From contig LNAC01000746.1 of the NCBI GenBank assembly GCA_002007465.1, forward strand, positions 322,099 to 386,098: a stretch of 64,000 nt of DNA, given 5' to 3'. The notes under the pieces are model-generated. The model was not told the origin of the DNA. It worked only from the letters and a program-made list of their open reading frames with translations, and searched no databases. The DNA is from Ailurus styani (Eukaryota > Chordata > Mammalia > Carnivora > Ailuridae). How positions within the stretch are numbered: position 1 is the first letter of the stretch; each line of letters starts with the position of its first letter. Positions 49,341 through 61,047 of this stretch are shown here, piece after piece. The position numbers and the translations under genes were made by a program.

Positions 49341-49679
49341 ATGATTCTGATATGCAAACCCCCCCCCCGCCGCCATCCATTACCAGCTGCCTTAGAAACC
49401 TAAATAAAGGGCGCCTGGGTGGCTCAGTGGGTTAAAGCCTCTGCTTTCGGCTCAGGTCGTGATCTCAGGGTCCTGGGATCGAGGCCCGCATCGGGCTCTC
49501 TGCTCAGCAGGGAGTCTGCTTCCTCCTCTCCCTGTCTCTCTGCCTGCCTCTCTGCCTACTTGTAATCTCTCTCTCTGTGTCAAATAAATAAATAAAATCT
49601 TTAAAAAAAANATGATTCTGATATGCAAACCCCCCCCCCGCCGCCATCCATTACCAGCTGCCTTAGAAACCTAAATAAA
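49341..49679. repeat. 68-bp duplication flanking a SINE and an N (empty-site join)
   Basis: 49341-49408 is repeated exactly as 49612-49679 after the SINE and the N at 49611. The second copy continues directly into tttccaactc without a SINE. At 68 bp it is far longer than a normal SINE target duplication, which suggests that a contig without the SINE was joined after one with it. Confidence 0.75.
49409..49610 (+). mobile_element. CAN-type SINE, young, possibly polymorphic
   Basis: gggcgcctgggtggctcagt head, near-consensus body, poly-A ending at the N. Both filled and empty site versions appear in the assembly. Confidence 0.93.
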
Positions 49680-49944
49680 TTTCCAACTCTTCACAAAGAA
49701 CAATGACAGATGGGGTGCAGGACACATCAAGAATGAGGTATGTCAAGCCCCAAGTGGTTACTCTGAAAGAAGGGAACCGGGAAGACGTCAGAAGACCACT
49801 AAGGGAAGACGGAGATGTGGAAGGGGAAGAGGAGCAGATGTTGCAGCCGAAGTTATGATCATGCACTCTTCCTAAAACCCTTCAAAGACTCAATACCTTG
49901 TACCAATTCTAGGGGCTTCTGTGCTGAGTAAGTAATAAGATTGA

Positions 49945-50170
49945 TCGAGTGCTTACTCTATACCAGGCACTAAGTGCTTTGCATGAGCTCACAGAGTTTT
50001 TACAACTTTATTTGGTAAGAACTGTTCTTCTCCCTTCTTGTGATCAAACAACCGAGGCACAGAGATGCTGAGTAACTTGCTCAAGGCTGCTCGACCAACC
50101 TGTGGTGAGGCCAGGATCTGAATCTGGGCAGTCTGGCTCTAATCTTCAGTTTGTAACCACTCTGCTCTAC
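49945..50170 (-). mobile_element. MIR element, nearly full length
   Basis: gcttactctataccaggcac, gcacagagatgctgagtaac, ttgctcaaggctgctcga, atctgaatctgggcagtctg are antisense MIR landmarks in order. Confidence 0.88.
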
Positions 50171-50249
50171 AAGGATTACAAAGTGAAGACTGAGGAGTTC
50201 TAAGTGAATAAAGGCTTTTGTGTTCAAGTAAGTTACAGGGCTGCTACTT

Positions 50250-51075
50250 AAAGATGAGTATGTTCATCATTTTTCAGGACATCTTAAAAACTTTAGTATG
50301 TGTTTCCATACACCTATCTGCAACCATGTCCGTGTCCTCTGTCTTCCTAGTTCTTGTCTTGGAAGCCTATCCTACTTTCTTGCATCTTTTTTCAGACTTC
50401 TCATTATCACCCTCATTGCTTCATCATCATTTTCCTCTCTACTGAATCATTCTTAGCAGCAAACATACTCTAGTAATTCCCATCTTTAAAAGGCTCTCTC
50501 TCACCCCCTTTCACTCTGCTACCCTATTTTTCTGCTCCTATTCACATCAGAACTAATATAAAGATTAATCTGGGCATGGGGTCTTCCCTTCGCCCCTCAT
50601 TCAGTCTTCAGACCATTCCTGTCTAGTTGCTGGCCTGTCACTCTACTACACTTGGCCTGGACCACACTTCCTAGACTAGCTTCCCTGCAGCCACTCCCCA
50701 TCACTCCCACCAGATTTATCCACTCTCCACCAGTGGCCAAAAGAGCCTTGTTGGAATACAAGCCAATTCATGTCCATTGATTTAAAGCCTTCAAGTTCTT
50801 TTCTACATTCCTTAAAATAACTCTACCTTGGGTGATAAGGCCCTATAGAGTCTGGCCTTGCCTGGCTCCTGCCCCCTCTGTCACCCACCATGCCGACAGT
50901 GGTGCCAGCGCTCAGACAAACTTCTACAGCTTTTTCTTCTGCCTGCACCTGTCTCGTTGCAGTGGTCCTGTCTGCCCTTCAGTCTCCATTCAAATTCACC
51001 TTCTCAGAGAGGACTTCCAGTCCAAATTATCTAAAATATGCCCCTGGAATCACCTTTTTCAGTGCACTTATTAAA
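50250..51075 (-). mobile_element. Old LINE (L2-like) remnant
   Basis: cagtggccaaaagagccttg, gataaggccctatagagtct, ggccttgcctggctcctgcc, caaattcaccttctcagaga, ggacttccagtcc follow an antisense LINE order often seen in mammals. Open frames within are incidental. Confidence 0.55.
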
Positions 51076-51560
51076 ATTTGAATGTATCTTGTTTATGCGT
51101 ACTTCTGCTAAAATACACAACTCGACTGAGTAAATTTAGATCTTAATGGCTTTAGTCAGTGATTCATAAATATTGGGCAGTATCCAACCTAACAGGATTT
51201 CTGAGGAGCTATACAAAATGAAAAACTTCTATAGGCAGAAGGGAGTAGGAAATTACACTTGACAAAAAAGCAGGTTGGTTATTGTAAGGTTGCTTTCTTG
51301 CAGGGGATGGTTGGGGTCTGTCCAGCAGATCACCTAACTAGTACTGACCAGATGATTACTGGTGGACTGGTTTAAGATTCCATTTCTGGAAGAGCCCAAA
51401 CTATAAGTCTTGGTTCTGTGATATGTGGCTGAGTATAAGTGACTCTGTTTGGGACCTGTTGTCTTCTTTTTAATACTTCTTTATGGTCTATCTTACCCCA
51501 CTAGAATGTAAGTTCTATGAAAGCCATGGCCTAGGTCTTGTTCTTTCTATCCCCACAATA
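51076..51560. other. Intergenic, little seen
   Basis: No SINE or gene. 51480-51550 (ccactagaatgtaagttcta) is an antisense L2 tail phrase. Confidence 0.45.
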
Positions 51561-51562
51561 AT

Positions 51563-51613
51563 GAAAAGCCTTTTGGAAAAAAAAGAAAAAAGAAAAAAGA
51601 AAAGCCTTTTGGA
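51563..51613 (+). repeat. 15-bp direct repeats around an A-rich tract (tail-only insertion?)
   Basis: gaaaagccttttgga at 51563-51577 and 51599-51613 with only an A/G-rich 21-bp tract between. Consistent with retrotransposition that copied only a poly-A tail. Confidence 0.65.
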
Positions 51614-51759
51614 TTTCTATAGTGAATATAAATGCGGCAGGGAAATCCTCTCCTAAAGCATAAAGGCTAAGAGGCTATCCCACCCTCCGTGACCAGATCC
51701 TTGCTACCTTCTCTAGCCCTCCATCTTCCCGTGCCCCTCTCCTTTCTGTCTCTGTCTCT

Positions 51760-51779
51760 CTCTCACACACACACTCACC
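51760..51779 (+). repeat. Short (CT)/(CA) simple repeat
   Basis: ctctctctcacacacacact. Confidence 0.75.
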
Positions 51780-51933
51780 CCTTTTGCTCTGCGTACACAC
51801 ATCAGCACACAAAACAGTTGAGGTGTGCCATCTGTCAGGGAGCACTCCCTGCCCTCTGCCCTCTGTCTGACTTAGAGGGCTCTCATAGCACTCCTTTTGC
51901 ATCCTGTGCACAGACCTCATTAAAACATGATGG

Positions 51934-52131
51934 GGGCGCCTGGGTGGCTCAGTGGGTTAAAGCCTCTGCTTTCGGCTCAGGTCATGATCTCAGGGTCCTG
52001 GGATCGAGGCCCGCATCGGGCTCTCTGCTCAGCAGGGAGCCTGCTTCCTCCTCTCTCTCTGCCTGCCTCTCTGCCTCCTTGTGATCTCTCTCCCTCTGTG
52101 AAATAAATAAAATCTTTAAAAAAATAAAAAA
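51934..52131 (+). mobile_element. CAN-type SINE, young
   Basis: ggggcgcctgggtggctcag head, full body. Target duplication taaaacatgatggg on both sides. Confidence 0.96.
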
Positions 52132-52284
52132 TAAAACATGATGGGACTAATGTAAAACTATTAAGCCAGCATCTTTTCAGGTTGGACAAGTAATTAGGAA
52201 TACAGTCTCTTAATTAAGACTCCCTGGGATGGAAGCCTGACTCCATCACTGACTTGTGTATGGTTGTAGTCCAGGTCCCTAACT

Positions 52285-52327
52285 TCTAAAGTACTTCTAA
52301 AGTACTTTAAAGTACTTCTAAAGTACT
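52285..52327 (+). repeat. Tandem aaagtacttct repeat
   Basis: Four imperfect units of cttctaaagta/ctttaaagta in tandem, next to a MIR-like fragment (52215-52290). Confidence 0.75.
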
Positions 52328-52423
52328 CAGCTTTAAAGTGCAGAAGATAATGTCACCTAATCACGTGTGAGGCGCTTAGACCTGCTGGCGCAGCAACAAT
52401 TCTCTGAGGTTATCCTCATTTTA

Positions 52424-52629
52424 TTTTTAATTAATTTATTTTTTAAAAGATTTTATTTATTTATTTGACACACAGAGAGAGATTACAAGTAGGCAGAGAG
52501 ACAGGGAGAGGAGGAAGCAGGCTCCCCGCTGAGCAGAAAGCCCGATGCGGGCCTCGATCCCAGGACGCTGAGATCATGACCTGAGCCGAAAGCAGAGGCT
52601 TTTAACCCACTGAGCTACCCAGGCGCCCA
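52424..52629 (-). mobile_element. CAN-type SINE
   Basis: aaagattttatttatttatt, full body, antisense head gagctacccaggcgccca. Target duplication gttatcctcatttta on both sides. Confidence 0.95.
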
Positions 52630-52644
52630 GTTATCCTCATTTTA

Positions 52645-53650
52645 GACATGAGGGATCAGAGACCCACCAAGCTTAACATCCCCAAGATCTTCCAGCTACA
52701 CAGAGCTGGCCCAAGCCCTTGACTCTATGCCAAAAAGCTTTCTATGGCTGTATCTCTCCTTTCTCACCAACCACCACACAGTTTTGATACCTCATAGGTC
52801 CACCTGTCGCAGGGCTGGGTGGAGCACAGAAGTAGTAGCAATGGGCTTGGTAAGAAGGGCAGTGATTTCTGGCAAAAGTGGGGGCTCTTGGTGGAGTCAA
52901 GGGTACAATAGACAGCAGCATTGTCATATCTACTTAGCTGTGGGCTCATATAAATGAGAAACTGTCCCTTTGTGACAGAACCACAGAGGATATTAGGAGA
53001 ACTCTCCAGGGGGCTGGAGCCCTGCATCAAATATAGGGGAATCTGCAAAACATGTTGTTATTTTTACTGACTCCATTTACTGCCCATAAGCCTGGGAACA
53101 TGGATACATGGACTCCATTCCGAAGCCCTTTTACAGTGTACAGTGGTCATGCCTGGTCCATTATTCAACAGCCAGGTAAAACAAGAAATCTCTCTCTCTC
53201 TCTCTCGCTTTCTCTCTCCCCTGACACACACATACATATACACCCTAAAAACTGTACTCTTTTTTTAAAACGGACATTTTTCAGTATGAGACATCATTTC
53301 CAGTTTTTGCTTTAAAGTCAAACACAAATTTTAAATCACTTTTGAAGTAATCTAAGAGCAGAATCCTATATTTTTGCCAATTTCCTGCTATTGCATGGTT
53401 GATGTATCCACAATTTAACAATTTTTTTAGCAACTTGCCCTTGCTTTTTCTAAAGCATTCCAAAAAATCAAAGATCTTCAAAACATTAATTCCCTATGTT
53501 TTCACATTTATAATTCATTGGTTTACTTAATTTGAAATGTCATTACACTAATGGGTACAACTTGAATCCACAGTTTGGGAATAGGTTGTTGAAATGTACC
53601 TCAGGTGGGGAAAACCTAAGTGGATTAGGGGCAGGATACTAGGCCAAAGC
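52645..53650. other. Intergenic, no clear feature except simple repeat
   Basis: No gene supported. Overlapping short open frames on both strands (52727-53048) have no recognisable product. Confidence 0.45.
53188..53218 (+). repeat. (CT)n microsatellite
   Basis: About 11 CT units with one cgc interruption. Confidence 0.9.
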
Positions 53651-53807
53651 CTGTCGGGTCTGGTGCTGAATGTGCTTTATAGGCAGAAGTCCTTATGTTT
53701 TACAGATAGAATGCAAAGTGCTGGTTAAATGGAAACTGGAGGACAGAACTTCTGAGTATTGCCGACTGATTTTCAGACAAAATTTGCATTTGCAGATCCT
53801 AGTTTTG

Positions 53808-53821
53808 CCAGCAGGTGGCAG
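53808..53821 (+). promoter_or_regulatory. CTCF core motif between MAPK8 and ARHGAP22
   Basis: ccagcaggtggcag matches the CTCF core CCASYAGRKGGCRS at every position, and it is not inside a recognised SINE. It lies between the two convergent 3' ends, where the sequence changes from AT-rich to GC-richer. Insulator or loop-anchor function is inferred and untested. Confidence 0.65.
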
Positions 53822-54026
53822 ATGTGGTTCACGAGCTGGTTTTGGCCAGGCCTTGGCTGGAAGCTGAGCCTTTGCCAATGTAAATGGCTAAGAGAAGACA
53901 GACAACTTTCCTTTCCATCACGTGAAACCCTTTTTGTCTTTCCCGCTCCTTTGTTAGCCTGGTGGCATCTTCTCACCGAGTTAAAGTTGGCAGAATTCCA
54001 CGACTGCGGGAAGAGAACCTAGGACC

Positions 54027-54121
54027 GAGCAGGGAGCCCGATGTGGGACTTGATCCCAGGACCCTGGATCATAACCTGAGCTGAAGGCAGACGCTTAACC
54101 ACTGAGCCACCCAGCCGCCCC
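54027..54121 (-). mobile_element. CAN-type SINE head fragment without tail
   Basis: gagcagggagcccgatgtgg to actgagccacccagccgccc is only the 5' half of the SINE. The CT-rich and poly-A parts are absent. Confidence 0.88.
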
Positions 54122-55409
54122 GGGACCAATTCCTATCTTGTTGAAGAATGAGTCACTTCAATTTCTTTTCTCTTTCTCCTTGAATAGAGGGGAGAGCAAT
54201 ATTTTACCTTCTGGGGAAGCTGGTCACCCAGATCATTGCTGTAGATTGCCTGAGTGTAGATCTGGGTGTTGCTCTCCACTGACTCCCTTCCTCAAAGAGA
54301 ACATCACCCCCCCCCTCCCCAAGAGAACTCTTGACTGCGGTGTCCTTGGAAGGCGTCTGGCTTCCTGGTTGGTAAGACCACGGGTGGTCCAGCAGAAGGC
54401 CTGTGGTCAGCCTGACTCACCGCTGTGGGAGCTACCAGCCAACTTGGGCTTGCGGGCTTGTACCTCATGGTATGAAACCAGCTCTTCTTGGGAGCACCAA
54501 GACACTGGCATTTAAAGCATCAGTGCAGTAGTTTATACCTAAGTCCAGGTAGATGGATGGTCCGGCCTGAGGGACTTTTCCAGAGATAGAAATTGGGGCA
54601 CTTTGGTGCTCAGGATAGCAAGAGGTGATATGTAAGGACACTGTGAGCAGGAGCAAGTGAAGGGATACCAGTCCTCTCCTCTCAGAGGCCGCTCCTTTGT
54701 TGCTCCTTAAGTCCCATCCCTAAGAGCTCTGGCCCAGGCCTGCACATGTGTGGTGGTGGCCAGATAAACACTTTCTTGAAAGCTCTGCTCTGATGGAGCC
54801 TTGAAGTCTGAGGATGAACTGGAGAAAGAAGGTAAAATGGGCATGGAAGGGAGAGGGTCTGGCACTAGGTTGAGGGGAGTCTGCAGAGAAACAGGGCACA
54901 TAGCCTGAGGAGCACCTGGAGGACAGAGAATGGGCACTTCCCATCACTGTGGCTCTCTCTTCCTTCACACACAGGCCTTGTGCCCCACCCCCCATACACC
55001 CCGGGTGCAGAAGTGAGGTGCAGACTGCCCATGATAAGCTCTGACTCATAGGCTCTGGCCCTGGAGCAGATCTGGGGCCAAAGGGAAGCAGGTTATGGTG
55101 GAAAGCTTGAGAGGAATTCCAGGCCAGATGCTACCTGCAGAGGCCCAGGTGGCTCAGAGGGGTAAGGAAGGACTGACGGAGGAAAATCGTCTTGCCTAGG
55201 GCACAGAGAACATAAAGCAAAACATAGATTTGCATAAATCCAGCTTCAGTGACTGTGACAACACTGGGTGTTCCTCAGGGAGGTTCATAACCCACTTCTG
55301 AAGCCCAGGCCATTCCACCCATCGGATACCTTGGGGACTTCCAACCCTGCGAACAACTTGGTAACCCTCATTCTACATGACCATAAAGGAGGAGTCAGGA
55401 ATCCAGACA
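54122..55409. other. Intergenic between convergent gene ends
   Basis: GC-richer. 54770-54940 has an ancient repeat phrase (gatggagccttgaagtctga). No gene supported; the open frames seen are short and overlap on both strands. Confidence 0.45.
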
Positions 55410-55748
55410 TCATGCTATGACAGCAAATTTAATAAAGAATGCAAAAAAGTAGCCTGGTGGGCTACTCAGATCCCTGGTGCCATCTGTTTTAGTGGTCACG
55501 GCACTGTCCCCTCTGACATCTGCCAGGCCCTGCATGGTCAGAGCAGCATCCAGATCCCATGTGGGGCTTGGGCTCCCAACGGTCCCCCCTGGGGGTGTCA
55601 GGAATCCTTCCTCCAGCTGGCTCCAGAGCTCCTGGCACCACCGAAGCCCAGGTCCAAGCTGCAGCGCCTGTGGCTTCTCATGAGGCTGGCGCCATCTCTG
55701 CTCAGAGGCGGGAGAGCACCGCTGTGGCTGGGAGCTTTTTCCACTCCT
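55410..55748 (-). other. ARHGAP22: ARHGAP22 3'UTR (probable extent)
   Basis: About 340 nt downstream of the stop on the minus strand, with no recognised repeat. It ends at the first canonical-type poly(A) signal, ATTAAA at plus 55433-55428. The extent is inferred. Confidence 0.5.
55428..55433 (-). terminator. ARHGAP22 poly(A) signal candidate (ATTAAA)
   Basis: ATTAAA on the minus strand, about 315 nt after the stop codon, is followed by tttgctgtcatagcatgatgt, a T/G-rich context. It is the nearest good signal. Confidence 0.5.
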
Positions 55749-55977
55749 TCACTTCGGGGCTTTGTCACCTCTTGCCCCTACAGTCAGGCTTCCCAGGGTA
55801 GAAAAAAACTCCTCCATTTCCTTCTGCAGCAGCTGGTTCCTCTTCTCCGCGTCTTCCCGTGCCCGCTCTGAGTTCCTCAGCTTTATTTCCAGCATTGTGT
55901 ACTTTTTCTTTTCCTGGTCTAGTTCTTCTTCTAGCCGTAACATTCGTTTCCTCAGGTTGGCACTACCTTCTTCAAGT
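55749..55977 (-). CDS. ARHGAP22: ARHGAP22 last coding exon (C-terminal coiled coil)
   Basis: 229 nt of coding sequence after acceptor ttattttaaag (AG at plus 55978-55979). It encodes [60 protein letters not shown] and [15 protein letters not shown], then TGA. The heptad-like charged repeat is the dimerising coiled coil shared with ARHGAP24/25. The first base completes the Arg codon begun by the large exon. The intron before it spans about 3.7 kb. Confidence 0.95.
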
Positions 55978-58900
55978 CTTTAAAATAAAGAAGACAGACA
56001 CTGTTTTAACCTTTGGCTGGCTGGGTTTTGGCAAACGTGTGCCTGCATGCACTCCTTCCAAAGGAGCTGGTCAGGCGGCCCGCGGAGGGAAGGACGCATG
56101 CAGGCTCAGACCTGGCTCGGGGACAGGCCCCACGGGCCTCATCAGGTCCTTGCAAGACCTGGGCCCTCATCCCCAGGGGGCCTCCCTTCGGCCTGTGATC
56201 CAGAAATGCCAGCATGAGCCTTTGGCCCTTTGGCACTCGAGGCTGGGGGGCCTCCCTGAGACCTCACTAAAATATAAAGTCCACTTGCCCTCCAGCTCAG
56301 CCTACTGTCCACCAAGGAATGGACTGCCAGCTGGCAGAAAGCACGCCTGGTCCCCAAATGGAAAGGGAAGTAGGAAACTGTCCCCTCGTCTTTTCTCACC
56401 CGTAAGACCCCTTGTACTCCGGCCTCTCTCTGGCTGCCCCATCTCCCACGGCCCCCCAGACCCCAGCCAGACACTGTGACTCAGGGGAAACCCCGTTCAC
56501 ATTGTCACCTCCACTACTCCTTATCCTTCACGCCCCAGCTCAAATGTCTCACCCTCAGTGATAACTTCTCTGGACTCCCCCCCCCCCCCCACAGACATGC
56601 TTCTCTGGATGTTGACACCACACATTATAAAGGCCGGCATGTCCATCTTCTCAACTAGATGCCTTCCTATAAGGCCTTTGGGGAACCAACACACTGGAGT
56701 TTGAGCCCCAGCCTGGCTATTATGAAGCAACACAAACTGCTCTGAGTCCTGGTGTCCTTTCTAAAAAAAAATGCAGGGACCAGCACTTACGCCCAAGAGC
56801 TACAGCTACAATGGACGAAGAAGGCCACACATAGTGCACCACCTGTTACGTGGTATACTGGAGTAAGTATGCACTCCCCACCCCGTCCGGGATGAGGCCC
56901 AGGCCTCCACCCTCAGTCACTGAACACTAAGCATGAAGAAGGCAGGAAAGCTGCCTGCTCCTCAGCCCTCCACCTGGGGAGCACGGGACATGCTGTGAGA
57001 CAGAAGAACCCCCAAGGGGAGTGACAGCAGGGACCCCACAGACTCCTCATGTCTTCTCCTCTGCCTCCTCTTGTCTTCTTCTCTCTGTGGTTCTTCATGT
57101 GACCTCATCTAGTCTCCAGACCCAAAGCATCATCTCCATGCTGACGACCCCTCAGCCTCTGTCTCCCTCGACCCCACTCAGAAGCTTCATAAGCATAGCA
57201 CCCTAACAGGCCCACAGGTGGCTCCTGACCCTTCCTCTCCAAACCACTGCTGCAGCCCTGGTGTCCCACTCAGTGAACACCTTCTTCCAACTACTCCACC
57301 AAAACAAAAAGATTATCCCTTTTCTTTCACCCTCACATCTGACCAATTAGCAAAACCCTCCAAATATGTTCAGAATCTGGCTCTTTACCTTGACTGCTGA
57401 CTGTGAGGTCCATGCTGCTCACATGGCTAGCCTGGAGCCTCACACTCTGCCCTCCACCCCCCTTTCTCACACTCCCCTCCTCCCCACTCTTTCCTCTACC
57501 TGCCTCTTCCACCACAGCCCCTGGGCTTCTGCACCTGGCCTTCTGTCTGTCTCAGCACGGCCTTCCAACCCTCTTCCCGCCATGCTCCCCTTCCCTTCAC
57601 CCTGCTTTGTTCTTCTTTACCTAACCTTCTAACATAACATAGATGTTTAAATCTGTCTTATTTCTGGTCTATGTCCACCTCCAACCCGCCAACACCACCA
57701 AACAAGAATGAGGGTAGAAGTTTTGATCAGTTTTGGTCTTGGCTGGTGTCCCCAGCATCTCATACAGTGTCTGCACATCATAGACACTCCGAATTCTCTT
57801 TTGGGAATACAGGAATTGGCACAGGGGAGGGGTTCTGAGTCCTGGGAGGCAGGGCAGAAAGCTGGTTTCCCCCAACCCCCTAGACCAGACCCAGTGCTGA
57901 CTGACTCCTGTGTGCAGAAATATTCCCCAAAGACCCACTGGATGGGGCTCCATTCTTTCTTGAGTTCAGACAGACCCTTCTCTCCCTAGACCACCCTACT
58001 AGCGAGGGTACTACAGGGGATGCCGCCCCTGTCCCTTTGCCTCTGTGAGCTTTGTCTTACCTCCAGCCTCTCAAGCAGAAGGATGTATGAGCCGAGAAAG
58101 CTTCCTGAACACTCTGGATACCCCAGGCCCTGTGCTCAGCACTCCCATCCACTGTGGCACTCAATCCTCATGACAAATGGGTGTGGTCACCCAAGCCCAG
58201 AGAGCCTGCCCGCACAGACATCCAGCCAAAGCACACTGGGATCAGAGAGCCTGCCTGGGATGCTTGGCCAATGCACAGGGGCAGGGACTCGACCCCAGGC
58301 AGTCTTATCCAGAGCCCACCATGGAACAACACCGCGTTTTCCCATGAGAAACCAAGCTTCTAAGAAGATGAGAGAACTAGAAGCTCAAGTTGGCTCCACA
58401 AACAGCTAAGGAAGTGGAAGCTGGTTCGGACCTCTTTGAGGCTGTGTGAGGACAGCCTCCACCTGGTAATACCTTCCACGTATTCTGTAGTTTTCGCCTG
58501 TGAGCTCATCTTCAGCTGTAATCATCTTTCTCTGTATCTGCAGGAGGTTCCACTGTTCCCTCTGCCTGGTAAATTCCAACTTCGTACTCACGTTTGCAGG
58601 GTTTTACCCCCAGTTGTGTACCTCACAGTTTTACTCATGCTGCGTCCTTTCTTCTCCTTGCTCAGTCCAATCTTATTGGTCCTTCAACTCCTGGCTCAGA
58701 CATCCACCTGTTATGACCCTCCCTGACCTCCTGCAGAACAAAAGGGCCTAATGCTGTCCCTCCAGCTCCCTATAGAAATCCCAGGCTCTGAGTGAGAAGC
58801 AGGAATCCCCTCTACCTCCACTATCTCTTATGAGGAAATTAGGATGTCAGAGCCCACAAACACCTTCTGCTAGTGTGTGGGGCCTGATTTATAGGTTAGA

Positions 58901-61007
58901 CAGCTGGGGACAGGGGCTAAGAAGCCTGAGATGCCGGTAGAAGCATTGCACACTGGCAGTGCAGGCTAACACCCTCCTCCCAAGGAGGCTGGAAGGATCA
59001 AACTAGGACCATCTATGAGCAAACTTGCATGGCTCAGGATATGGCAGAAGGCATCCTCCTGTGATCAGGGAAGGTAAGAGGGCAGAGCTCAGCATAGCCA
59101 GCTCCCTCCTCCTAGGAAATTGGGTTACAACCCTGGTAGGAGTCCTTCTTCCCTTATCAGGCCCAACCATGGTCTGCCAGCCAGGCTGGCGTGGGGCCTG
59201 CACTGCACGTGGGCACCTCCTCGGGTACCCTACACATTTCAGGGGGCCCATCTCCTTCCTGAGGGCCACGCAGGGACCTGCATGCTGAGCTCCTCCATTA
59301 AAGGTGCTCAGAGCAGCGCAGGCTGAGATTCTGACTCACTCACTCAGCAGGCATTTATGGAGCTCTGACTGTACACCGGGCCCTGGAGCTCCCAAGCTTT
59401 TCCAGACAGAGGACGCCACCCCTCCATTCCCAGACCTGTTCTGGGGGCATTCTCCCAGAAAAGTGGCTTTCTGGGGCTGCCTGCCCTGAGCCTTGCCTCA
59501 GAGAGGCTTGCTTTCAGAGCCAGAGGCCATGACCAGAGGCAGACTACCAGGGCTGGTGGCCCGTGAGCTGCCGGCCACAAGGGCTCTGCCTGGCCCCGGG
59601 TCGCCGGCCTCGCACTTGCCCTGTGGCTGCAGCCCTTTACCTTTTTATACTGGTCTCGTACTCAGTCCTCTGCCGGCACAGCTCGGCCCTGAGCTCTGTG
59701 ACCAGGCCCTGGAGAGCCTCAGAGCAGCGGGCATAGTCCTGGGTGGGGCTGCCTGGGTCGCTGGGCTCGCTGCTGCTGATGCAGCTGCCCCCCTCGTCCA
59801 GGCCGCGGCCCAGGTCCGGGGATCTGCGGTCCTCGCTGCTACTGGGGAAAGGGGAAGGCTCAAGGGCCCCCTCAGTGTGCAGGGAGCTGCAGACGGACGA
59901 GTCGCTGGCCCGGCAGGCCGTGCAGCTGCTGACCGAGCCCCTGGCCGGTGCCTCGCAAGAGGAGGCCCCTGAGCACGCTGTGTTGGCCACACTGGGGGTG
60001 CTGGAGACGAGGCCGCTAGGGGGGGGCACGTTGTCGTAAGTGGAGAGTCTCTGCGAAGAGCCCGAGTCCTTGAGCCGTTCTCCCGAGGAGGCCCGGCGGT
60101 GGCCGCGCAGGGAGGACAGCCCGTTCACGAGCCAGTTCCCTCCAGACGAGATGATGGGCACCTCCAGGGATGAGCCGCCCACCTTCGGGCTCCCTGAACG
60201 GGACCCTGACTGCCAGAAGGAAGACTTCCAGTTGGGCAGAGTCTGCACTTTCTTCCCAGGGCCGGGGGTGGCAGGGCCGCCTCGGCTACCCGGGCCCGTG
60301 GCGGAGGTTCTAGACAGCGCTGCCACCGTGGCCCCATCCAGAGACGAGGTCCTGTGTGATGGCAGGCCGGGGCTGCTGGGGCTGCTGGGTTCCGGCTGGC
60401 CATCCCTCGGGGCCTCCTCGGAGCCCCACCCCACTGTGCATGGTGGGCCCCCACGCGGGGAGGTCGGCCCTTCCTCGGCCCTCGCAGTGAAGAGCTGGCT
60501 GTGTTTGCGGATCAGGACGGTCATCAGGTGCTGGACCAGAGAAGTGCCTGCCAGGAAGAGGGAGTGAGAAAGCCTGGCTGTGGATGTCTCCAGTCCAGGC
60601 TCCCTAAGACCCGACCCAGGGTGGCTGGAGTCTGGAACCAGGCGGCCCCTCAGGAGAGCACTCAGCTAGAGCCTGCCATCTGCCTCTCCAAACGGAAAGA
60701 CAGCCACCACACCCTCCAAACTAGCACAGACAAAATCCCCACATCCCCTTCCTTGGGCACAGAGGGGGCACTGTGCCTGCGGCCCAGAGCATCCCACTTG
60801 GTGTGGGGAAGCAGGCACTATGCCCACTGAGGCCACAGAGTGAGCCAGTGGCAGGCTGGCACTGGACACCAGGACCCAGACGTCACAGCCCGCTCGGCTG
60901 CCCCACATCACTCCCCTGTACTGCTGAAGAGGGCTGTGCCTAACCATCCACATGCTGGGGGCACGAGGCTCTGGGTCAAGGACAGAGATGGCTTATAGGT
61001 GCAAGTA

Positions 61008-61047
<40 letters not shown>

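Noticed and set aside
51689..52084. 131-residue plus-strand open frame
   Set aside because: Its second half is translated SINE (GAWVAQWVKASAFGSGHD type), a pattern that recurs at every SINE in the window.
58406..58591. 61-residue minus-strand frame in the last ARHGAP22 intron, protein-like composition
   Set aside because: It has no match to ARHGAP22, no convincing splice sites at its edges, and lies in old LINE-like sequence. A translated search would settle it.
59493..60567. Long plus-strand open frames (159 and 175 residues)
   Set aside because: They lie antisense to the ARHGAP22 large exon, whose GC-rich codons lack stops on both strands. They show no recognisable product and no splice or start support.
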